Positions 22,621 through 34,100 of a stretch of DNA of 64,000 bases are shown one piece after another. Source of the DNA: Antedon mediterranea (lineage: Eukaryota; Echinodermata; Crinoidea; Comatulida; Antedonidae); contig NC_092680.1 in assembly GCF_964355755.1 (NCBI RefSeq), positions 7,479,001 to 7,543,000 on the forward strand, in the 5' to 3' direction. A program made the position numbers and the translations under genes. Positions within the stretch are counted from its first letter, which is position 1. Every line of letters starts with the position of its first letter. The notes under the pieces are model-generated. The model searched no databases. It was not told where the DNA came from and worked only from the letters and a program-made list of their open reading frames with translations.

Positions 22621-24956
22621 AATTCTTAGGTATATTTATAACTATTTACAAGTGGCAGAGGTGATGTTTAACTTACTGGCTATCATTCAAATATTTAAAT
22701 GCAACATGATGTGACTTGTCACAAAAGGCATTTTCAAAGAAGCATTCAGCTGAAGTATAGATATCAAATACACTTTAAATATATTTTACATAGCTTTTCT
22801 CTTCATTGAATAATTGCAGACTCCATTTGTGCAGAAGAGTAGGTGAAATACGTATACTCATCTCAAACCAATTACAATAGCATTTTGTTTGTGTTTTGTT
22901 TTTATAATTTAAATTGGAAACCGTTGGAACTCCAACCCAAATCAGATGACTACACAACAAAAATGATAACAAAATATTGAATTACTGTAATTGGAACATC
23001 TGCTTCACAATTTAGAATTGACAAAACCACGCATTAAAAATTGGACTGTTGAATCCCAGCTTCCCTTGCATTATTTGGAGTAAAGTTTTATACTATTCAA
23101 TTTATTCCGAATTTTACACAATACAATAACATATACATCACACATGCTAGACCCAAGGGACTCCTAAAGCAAACTCAATCGCTTTCGATGGGACGTCCCA
23201 GTCCGCAGTGAAACATCTAAAAACATACAATAATTTCATTTCTGATTTACCAACCATATTGCAATGCAAGATTTCCTCCAAAAGCCTTACAAATATTGTT
23301 TAGAGAATGTGAAAAAAAATATACAGAATATTAAATTGACCACATAAAGTAAAGTTGGATTCAACAAATTCGCACGTCGCGAAATACAATAAACGCAAGT
23401 ACAGTAAAGTCAATCTACCTGAAGTGGTAGTGTCATTACAAATAAACACACAATTAAAATAGTACCCAATTTTTCATTTTTTTTTAAGTTAGAAAAATAA
23501 AACTTCAAAACATTCAACAACAAAAAGTCTCCCAAGACTAGATGAATGAAGATAAAATATATCACCAAAAAAATGTTGTTGAGCTTTATCAAGCACATTT
23601 ATTAAAATACAAAGCAGATACTAAAGACTAGCTTCTATACTAAAGCAAATTATTCCATAATCACAAGATATTACGGTTTTTGTCAACATCTATTAATGAA
23701 GTACAGCAAAGATATGTTGGAAAAGCTGTAGACAACATACTGACAATAGACACAATAAAACCAGTTAGAACTGGTTGAATCCGGTATAATCTAATCTGCA
23801 ATCTATTTTGTTATCAATGCTGTAATATTTCTTGAGCTACCAACCAATTTAAAAACTGATGTAAACAGCAACACATTTCAGATTCATAAAACAAACTGCT
23901 AAAATGGTTATTATAAAGGCTCAAGAAGAAGTTTCAGTTTTTAATTAGCTAATAAACTTTGTGGTATTAATCTAATCTTGACATTTTATTTCTCAAATGA
24001 TTACATAATATAAATTCTTCTAAATAAAGTACAATGCAAGGACTGACGGGGGAAGTAATTTCTAGTTGAAATTTCATCAAATAACAAACCGGAAACCAGT
24101 AGATTTTCTAGATCCATGGTAAGCATCAGTTTTACCTTCCCCAAATGAAATTACGACTGGCCGAAAGAAAATGATTTCTGCTGTGTTTTAATATTCTGCT
24201 CAATGTAGCAGAGGTACACTCTCAAAGTACTGTCTTTATATACATGAAATCGAAGATAATTACATATTTATCTTAACTACAGAACACATCAAAAATAGAT
24301 TACACTTGTCTGAGGTACTAATAGAGTGTAAATATGACCATTTAAAAGCTGAGAATTTTCCACATACTGACAAAATATACCTAAAATACAATTTTGTAAA
24401 ATGAATTATGAATATTTAACAGGGTGTTATTACATGTTGCCAGGCATTACCATTTATTAACAGTCAGAAAAATACTTACTTTAAAATATCTATATTGTTC
24501 TGATCTTATATAGATTTCTGCAAAAATAAGACTAACTGTCACTCAGAAGAAAAGTAGAAAAAAAAAATATCAGAATAGGCTCTTTTAACCATTATGGAAA
24601 AACTTTAGTACGAGTGAAAATAATGCATAAATAAAATTCAGGTATTATGTAAATTTCATAAAATGAAAACAGGAGACCAACTACATGCTAGAATCGGAGA
24701 AAAATATCCAGTAAAAATAAGCAATGTACAAGCAAGATGAAACATTCCATTGGCGACGATATATCATGAAACTTCTTGTGTTCAGGTGATAAAACTCTAA
24801 ATTGGTCCATAAAATACAAAAAATAATCTAGGAACAGTTTACAAAAATCTGCTTACTTTTTTACAATAATTCTACAAAAAAAAAAAAACACACTTAGACA
24901 GTTATTTACAAAAATTCTTCAGACACAATGCTTGACAAAAAGTAGACATCCCCAAA

Positions 24957-25041
24957 GCAAAGACCCTTCAGGCAGGAGTACAGAACAAAGACCCTTCAGG
25001 CAGGAGTACAGAACAAAGACCCTTCAGGCAGGAGTACAGAA
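24957..25041. repeat. 28-bp direct repeat, 3 copies
   Basis: Three identical units beginning CAAAGACCCTTCAGGCAGGA, about 100 bp downstream of the hnRNP M stop codon, in its 3' UTR. Confidence 0.95.
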
Positions 25042-25147
25042 CACTTTCTAAAACCACAGGAAATGACTCCACGGAAGAGATTCCCAACGAACGAGACATA
25101 CCAGATGACTAAAAATAACCATATATAGGCAGGACCTCGAAACTGAA

Positions 25148-28100
25148 CTATTGATGTATCTGAACCACAATTTCCCGACCGTCAAAACGAACACGATTCA
25201 TTTCATCTGTGATAAATATGTTAAAGAAAACAAAACAAAAATATATTTCCTTAACAATGCTGGAGGGAAATCCCCATGGGACAGGGTAGTGATATGCATA
25301 ACAATAGAGAGGCTGATTTTATACAAAGGATACCGACAGCTTTTCTGGCGTCAGCTGGAACTTCAAACTTCACAAGACCATAACCTTTAGAACGTCCATT
25401 CTCGGTACGAACTTCAGCATACACTACTGGAGCTAAAATAAACACAATTTTAAAGAAATTGTCACACAGTAGAACCAGTATGTTATACCTACTACGGGAC
25501 ACTTTCTGGTTAAACAGACGCGAGGAAATATATGTTTAAATAAAGAACAATTTAAAGATATATTGTCCCCCTGAAAAAATAATTATTTAACATTTTTTTG
25601 TTGAATAGGCCATTTTAATTTCACATATTAATTATCCACTTTGACCAAAAATTAGATTTTATAGCAAGAAATGGTCAAATTGGCTGCCAGCCAATGGATT
25701 TTTGGTAGAATTTTACAATTTATTATGTCATTTTATAAGTGCAAACTTTATTTTTTTCAGTTTTTTTCTATGAAAGTGATTAACTTAACAACAAAAGAAC
25801 ATATTCAAAGTCTGATTTAATTAATCTTCATTTTTCATGTTTTTAGGGGACAATACCTCTTTAACACTACGACTAATCCATATTCAGGGAAACTTTTGAG
25901 GGTCTAAATGGTGTTCCCTTAAGGGTTTTACTGTAGTATGTCTAGATTAAATTTGAAATAAACTTACCAATGTGCCTAAAGCTATCCTTCAACTTTTTCC
26001 AATCATAAGAGAAAGGTAACTGGAAAATAATAAACAGAATTTAAGTTTAAGTGTTGTTTTCATAAATAAAGTTCTCATTCTCAAGTATACGTGGGTTCAA
26101 GGTTCCCCCCACACCCCAAACAGTGGACATAGGACATTTTTGCTGAAAACTTCATATCATAATTTTAAAATCCCGGATTTGGTCATGAAGCAATGCCCTG
26201 AAAGCGAGAGTGATGGCGTCCTGCCCTAACCACTCCACTAATACAGTATGTGGATTCTCTATTGACAGGGAGGTACAAGATTACCAGTAGTGTTTGGAGG
26301 TAAACTTCACATTTAAGTAAACACGATACTTACATTTTTTACAAGTATAGAGCAACTTGAACCACCACCATCTCTAAAATTCTGTCTACCTGAATCTCGT
26401 AAGTTTTGGCCTCTTGGTTCTCCAAGGATGGATGAATTGCCACCAAAATTTCCAAAATCACCTCTACCACCAGACAAATTCATACCAATGTCTGAGCCCA
26501 TGTTGGAGTTATTATTATAGCCCATCCCTGTGTTGCTCATACCCATTGACCCACCACCACCCCCTACTAAACTATTTATGCCCATACTTGAGCTTCCAAG
26601 GCTTGAGCTGCCAACATACCCTCCCCCTCCCCCACTACCAAAGCTTCCCATTCCACTGCTACTGAGTCCGTTGCCAAAACTTCCTCCTCCACTTCCGCCA
26701 CCTTTAACAGAAAAACATTGCTTTATAATAACTCCTATTTCCAAGACAATTATGAGATCACAAAATGTTTGATTAACTAATTCTGGAGACATTTTCATCT
26801 TGTTTAATAAAGGCATTATCCATGCAATTGTTGACATTTAGTTAAAACAGAAAAAAATGCAAGGAAGACACCTTATCCATTTTCAGTAAATTTTTATAGA
26901 GCTTAGTTGAATAGTTTGAGCTAGAAATATGGCACATTTTTTATAATGGCAGTAATTGACATACCTCCTAGGCTCATACCTCCACTGTTCATACTTCCAA
27001 GTCCACTGTTGCCAAGACGTCCACTGTTGCCAAGACTACCCATTCCGCCACCTACAGTATCAATAACAAATAATACATGTTAAAGCGTGTATGAAAATAT
27101 ATAGAAATGTTTACTTATAATAACAACTTTAATTTATAATAATAATAATTTAGGTATTTGTATAGCGCCAGAATCAACTAAACCGAAGTAAAAATCAAAG
27201 GCGCTTATATTGGATGTTAAAAAGAAGCGTTTTAAGTTCTTTTTTAAAAATAGCAATAGAAGTTAATTTAGTAAAATGACGAGGGAGAGAATTCCATAGA
27301 GAAGCAGCAGAGAACATAAAAGACCTTTGTCCATAAGATTTGGTGTTAATTCTAGGAACTATATGTTAAAATGGTAACAATAGAAAGAAATAAATTATAT
27401 TCTGTATAGTGATTTTGAATTAATTAAATAATATTTAAATGATTTTATAGCTGTGTATAGCAGAATAACCCCATGTAGGCTATGGGGATCTTTCTTGAAA
27501 TTTAAAACCAATTGACATGATATTAGTACACATACAGAATTCCTTACCTGATAGACTTCCTCCCAGTCCTAAGTTAAGATTTCCCCCAAGGCCTCCTCCC
27601 ATGCTACTGTTTCCACCAACAAGACTGCTACTTAGACCAATGCCTGAACTGCCCATTCCCATACCTCCTCCTCCAGTGCCCATTCCCATACCTCCTCCTC
27701 CAGTGCCCATCCCCATACCTCCTCCTCCAGTGCCCATCCCCATACCACTTCCCATCCCTTGCCCACCTCCCATCCCTTGCCCACCTCCCATTCCCATGTC
27801 AAAACCGCCGCCCATCCCTCTACCCCCACCACCAATGGGTCCCATCATTCCACCGCCACTGTTTGGTCCAAGCATGTCCAATGTGGGACCTAAGCCTCCT
27901 AAACCACCTGGAAAATATAAATGCAAATGAGATGAAAATAGAATATCAAATCAGAATAGTAAAAATACTAATCCCACGATAAACAAAGAGTAGTTGAAAC
28001 TTGTCATAATATTATGTTTGTGATTCAGTACATCTATACCTATATTATAAGTGAGAGTGTTTGTTTGTCTTTACGTTTGTTTGTTGAAGTTCGTTATACA

Positions 28101-31100
28101 AATTTTAATTAATAGGCCCATCGTCGCTATGTATACCCTTTCAAGTTGAATTGAATTTGTCCTGGGAAGAATTTGTTTTTTAAAAAGAGTGTGGGGTGTT
28201 ATTGAAGAGGGGTGGGGGTTGGTGAGAATAGGAAGGTACTGGCGTCAGGTGTCATGTACTGAGAAGGCTTTAAACTAATTTTAAAACCCACCCTGGGGCG
28301 GGTATAATTGCTAGTATTACATATACATAAGTTTACAAATTTCATTAGTAATTGTTATTAGCAAGATAGCATGACAACTTCAACATCTGGTAAAAATATT
28401 GATAAGACCATGAAAGAAAAAGATACTAGACAAATACCAAATTATTTTCTTACTTGGTAACATTTTGCGATGTCTTTCACGATTATCTTCATGAGCTTTA
28501 ACTTTATCCTTAAAAAACAATTATAAAATGCAACTGAATCCTACACATGAGTAAATCTGGTACAGTGTGTATATAGTATGAGTAATTCCTGTACAGTGTG
28601 TATATAGTATGAGTAAATCCGGTACAGTGTGTATATAGTATGAGTAAATCCTGTACAGTGTGTATATAGTATGAGTAAATCCTGTACAGTGTGTATATAG
28701 TATGAGTAAATCCTGTACAGTGTGTATATAGTATGAGTAATTCCTGTACAGTGTGTATATAGTACGAGTAATTCCTGTACAGTGTGTATATAGTATGAGT
28801 AAATCCTGTACAGTGTGTATATAGTATGAGTAAATCCTGTACAGTGTGTATATAGTATGAGTAAATCCTGTACAGTGTGTATATAGTATGAGTAAATCCT
28901 GTACAGTGTGTATATAGTATGAGTAAATCCTGTACAGTGTGTATATAAAACGAGTAAATCCTGTACAGTGTGTATATAGTATGAGTAAATCCTGTACAGT
29001 GTGTATATAGTATGAGTAAATCCTGTACAGTGTGTATATAGTATGAGTAAATCCTGTACAGTGTGTATATAGTATGAGTAAATCCTGTACAGTGTGTATA
29101 TAGTACGAGTAAATCCTGTACAGTGTGTATTTAGTACGAGTAAATCCTGTACGGTGTGTATTTAGTACGAGTAAATCCTGTACGGTGTGTATATAGTACG
29201 AGTAAATCCTGTACAGTGTGTATATAGTATGAGTAAATCCTGTACAGTGTGTATATAGTATGAGTAAATCCTGTACAGTGTGTATATAGTATGAGTAAAT
29301 CCTGTACAGTGTGTATATAGTATGAGTAATTCCTGTACAGTGTGTATATAGTATGAGTAATTCCTGTACAGTGTGTATATAGTATGAGTAAATCCTGTAC
29401 AGTGTGTATATAGTACGAGTAAATCCTGTACAGTGTGTATATAGTATGAGTAAATCCTGTACAGTGTGTATATAGTATGAGTAAATCCTGTACAGTGTGT
29501 ATATAGTATGAGTAAATCCTGTACAGTGTGTATATAGTATGAGTAAATCCTGTACAGTGTGTATATAGTATGAGTAAATCCTGTACAGTGTGTATATAGT
29601 ATGAGTAAATCCTGTACAGTGTGTATATAGTATGAGTAAATCCTGTACAGTGTGTATATAGTACGAGTAAATCCTGTACAGTGTGTATATAGTATGAGTA
29701 AATCCTGTACAGTGTGTATATAGTATGAGTAAATCCTGTACAGTGTGTATATAGTATGAGTAAATCCTGTACAGTGTGTATATAGTATGAGTAAATCCTG
29801 TACAGTGTGTATATAGTACGAGTAAATCCTGTACAGTGTGTATTTAGTACGAGTAAATCCTGTACGGTGTGTATTTAGTACGAGTAAATCCTGTACGGTG
29901 TGTATATAGTACGAGTAAATCCTGTACAGTGTGTATATAGTACGAGTAAATCCTGTACAGTGTGTATATAGTATGAGTAAATCCTGTACAGTGTGTATAT
30001 AGTATGAGTAAATCCTGTACAGTGTGTATATAGTATGAGTAAATCCTGTACAGTGTGTATATAGTATGAGTAAATCCTGTACAGTGTGTATATAGTATGA
30101 GTAAATCCTGTACAGTGTGTATATAGTATGAGTAAATCCTGTACAGTGTGTATATAGTATGAGTAAATCCTGTACAGTGTGTATATAGTACGAGTAAATC
30201 CTGTACAGTGTGTATATAGTACGAGTAAATCCTGTACAGTGTGTATATAGTATGAGTAAATCCTGTACAGTGTGTATAGTATGAGTAAATCCTGTACAGT
30301 GTGTATATAGTATGAGTAAATCCTGTACAGTGTGTATATAGTATGAGTAAATCCTGTACAGTGTGTATATAGTACGAGTAAATCCTGTACAGTGTGTATA
30401 TAGTATGAGTAAATCCTGTACAGTGTGTATATAGTCAGGGCTGAGCGAACCCACTTGCCCGACGCCCGGGACAAGTGTTTTTTACGGTCGGACAACCACA
30501 TTTGACGTATCCTCTTGTCCGAGGACAAGCACTTTTGAAATTCAGGAAATTAAACTAAGAGCACAGAAAACCATGTGCCAACACAGTTAGCCATGTGCAT
30601 TAATAAAAATAGCAGGCTTCTTCAAAGCACATTAAACCCAGTGCATTTAATACATCACTGATTGGTCAATGACCTGAGTCACATCATTATAGATTACACG
30701 ATTTTCTATTTGGGGAGGTAATTAAAACATTTTTGGACCATGCAGTGGTTGAGACATAGGTTAACTGGGTAATTAAAAAAATGCCCAGTTAAAAAGAACC
30801 CCCGTAATTAATGGACTCTACCAGGTATTGTTGATCAAAAATACCATGCATCAAGATGGAAGCTGTATACACACGCGAGGATGTGGTAGGCCCAGTATTT
30901 AAATTTTTCTCTGTACATCGTGCATGGAACGGACAATTGATAAAGTGGTTTCATAGGGAAAAGAATGTTTTTTATAAATTTACCTGTGAAATGCAACAAG
31001 CTATTTTATTTAGTGAATTTTGGATAATAACAAAAACATCCTCTCTCCGTCCGTTGTAGAGTAGGAGGCCTAACTTCTAGAGTAAGGATGGCCTGGGGCC

Positions 31101-34100
31101 TGGAGGTATTTTTCTCTCTCTCCATGGTGACTGTCTAAGGCCTAGTGTCTGGATGGCAAGCTTTAATTAGTATTGGGCCTAGCCAGACCTACATTAATTC
31201 GGTATTATTTGTTAACTAATTATGCCTGGACAAAATAAAAATTATTTAAAAAAATAATTTTAATTATGCCTGGACAAAATAAAAATTATTTAAAAAAATA
31301 ATTTAAATATACCTACTATCTAGCTAGCCGGCATAGCTACATACAGTAGGCAAAGATCAGTTCACATGTATGACTAGGCTATGATACCTTTGTATATAAT
31401 AGACACCACAGTTTTTTTGGTAATTCAATTCTTTTATTTTTTATTTACTAACTACTATTTATTAATTAGGCCTACAGTACTCTATACACTGTTGTGTTAA
31501 TAAAATAAAACCTAAAAATGACCGTTATTTTTATCAAAATATTGAGCAGGCTAAAAAAGTCTAGGCTAGGCCTATAAACTGCTGAATTTTAAATAGACAA
31601 TAAACACTTGCGTGACATTTGTCGACACTTGTGGAATTTTTTGCCTATTGCGCAATAAAGAGGGACAAGTAAATTTTTTTCTCGGACAAGTGAATTCCGT
31701 GCAGGTACTTGTCCGGGGACAAGTGAAAGAAATTGAAATTCCCTCACCCTTGTATAGTACGAGTAAATCCTGTACAGTGTGTATATAGTACGAGTAAATC
31801 CTGTACAGTGTGTATATAGTATGAGTAAATCCTGTACAGTGTGTATATAGTATGAGTAAATCCTGTACAGTGTGTATATAGTATGAGTAAATCCTGTACA
31901 GTGTGTATATAGTATGAGTAAATCCTGTACAGTGTGTATATAGTACGAGTAAATCCTGTACAGTGTGTATATAGTATGAGTAAATCCTGTACAGTGTGTA
32001 TATAGTATGAGTAAATCCTGTACAGTGTGCATTGTATAAAAGTGTATAGACTGTACAGTGTATATAGCGCCATTGCAATATGTATAGAGTATGTATAGTG
32101 TATCCAGCTAGAGAGCAATTGAACATCGTTAGATTATCATTCAATTCTGTACAGTGAAACCATGGAACAAGTAAACATAACAATAGTGCTCTTACCATTC
32201 TGACACGCATAGTTCTGTCATATAGGGTTTGCCCATTAAACATAGCTGTAATAACGGTTAAGGAACAAAACTGTTTCTAGTAAAGCATTAAATACTACAT
32301 TTTTTAATTGTGTACATCATTATTATACAGTTCACGCTTTTATCAAAGGATACAAATAGCCTGTACAGCTGAAAGAGGCGACTCAAACTGCACAGTAGCC
32401 AAGCCTCTACTCTCATTATTTTCATTCTCTATGATATCTGCATGTGCAACCTCTCCTGCCATTTTGAATATATCTTTTAACTTTCTCCACGTTACTTGAT
32501 AAGGAAGCTAAAAAAGAAAGTTATAGCAAGTTGAATGTATGTAAACAAATTATAAGTAAAACCACATTACTTTTGTACAACTAATCTACACATAAATAGT
32601 TTCTGGTAGAAAACAAAAGTACAAACAACAGTGAAAATATACAGCAACACATTTTTAGATTTTTGATAATTGTTAAAATCTAATTTACCAGGAGGAATTT
32701 TATCCAGTCAACTTTCTTAATTCCAGACTCTCTAAAAACTCAATCTCTCTTCATTGAGTCTGAAAGGACCAACATTTATTTTTACCATTAGAAACACTAA
32801 CACAGACAAACTGTATTAGACCAGCCCAGAGGTGTCCAGTATTGGCAGAGTTGACCGTTTAAATAATTTATATGTATACAATGGTTTAAATGTTAATTAC
32901 TTTCTTTAAATCATTCAAATATTAATTTTTCAAATTATTTCTTTTAATACTACAGTATTGTAATTATAATGTTCACTTCTTTGAGATCAAAAGTATATGT
33001 TAATGGTAAGACATTTATCAAACTCTTTTTTTTTACATCGGTATGAAAATAACACTCACGTTTGAGACAAACACGGTGTCACTGACACAATCAGGTTCAA
33101 GGTTCAACTGTTGCAGCACTTGTGGGGTCAACATCATTTGAGCGGCCTTCTCATCCTGCACACGCGGACGATATTTTCGAGTGATACGACCATCTCTATC
33201 CTGTGATAGATTTCAACAAAATTGTGACAAAGACTATATTTTTATTTTATGGCAAGGACGTAGATAGAGAAAATAAAAAGGTACTTTTAGTGTTTCCAGA
33301 GAGTACTTGTTTTTATAATGGAATTGGGTGGGATGCCTTCAAATAAGTTGCTGGCTGTAAAGAATTATATTCTTGGATGTTAAAATAATCAAATACAGTA
33401 TTTGAAAAATGTACTTTAAAATCAAAAGTAACATTTATCTTTAATTAAGTTAAAGATGTATTGTCCCTTGAAACACAAAAAATGAAAAAAAAATATTCTA
33501 AATTCAAATTAGCCATATCAAAGTAATATTAAAGTTATTCACTTTAAGTCGAAAAAATCGAGCCAAAAACAACAAGTTTACGTAATTAACAGGTAAATTA
33601 ATTAGATTACATTTCGTCTGGGAAATCGTTGCAAGCGAAAGTAAACAAAGATTTCAAACCATGAGTATGCATTATATATGATGCTAATTAGGATTGTTTA
33701 CAACTCATCGCGTTTGAGAAGGTGTTTTCACACAGATCGCGAAGAAGTTTTATGATTATGCATACAGAGTAGCCAAACAAGCGCGTTGCATTATGAGATA
33801 TGTTTTGATTGAAAACTTTGACTGGAAGTCAAAGTTATTTTTTGAACAAAAAAACATCTGTATTTCGGTTAAATTATTTTTTTTTTCGACTAATTTTTGG
33901 TGAAAGTTAATAACTATTATGATACTTCAAAATGACCCCCTTTTTTTCAAAATTTAAAAAAAAAAATTTTTTTTGAAATTAGTCAAAGGGACAATACATC
34001 CAATAATAAATTACAATAAAGTGATTAAAATAAGAGGGCCAAAACCAAAAGAAACAAAGCTTGTGAGAGGCAGTCAACTTACTTCCTTCACAACAATGTT

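Larger units (their letters stand above)
21150..25147 (-). other. probable long 3' UTR and downstream region of the hnRNP M gene
   Basis: Between the hnRNP M stop codon and a minus-strand AATAAA (complement of 21159-21164) I see no coding exon on either strand. It contains a foldback MITE (21310-21440), a SINE remnant (22440-22620) and a 28-bp triplication (24957-25041). Whether the UTR really extends 4 kb cannot be judged without transcripts. Confidence 0.4.

Noticed and set aside
27517-27930. Proline-rich plus-strand frame
   Set aside because: Antisense of the Gly/Met-rich hnRNP M exon 10.
29162-30454. 430-codon minus-strand reading frame with YIHTVQDLL / YTHCTGFTHT repeats
   Set aside because: It is the 31-bp minisatellite read through. 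The unit has no stop in any minus frame and 31 is not a multiple of 3, so every frame cycles through all three phases. It lies in an hnRNP M intron.
30856-31059. 67-codon plus-strand frame inside the hAT-like element
   Set aside because: Short, no recognisable transposase or zinc-finger motif, no copies to compare.
28547-32035. CRISPR-like regular array
   Set aside because: There are no unique spacers between repeats; units abut, and the DNA is animal intron sequence.
31572-32243. Minus-strand frames of similar repeat-coded protein
   Set aside because: Same minisatellite continued into the transposon end and exon 8. Only 32196-32245 is real coding sequence.
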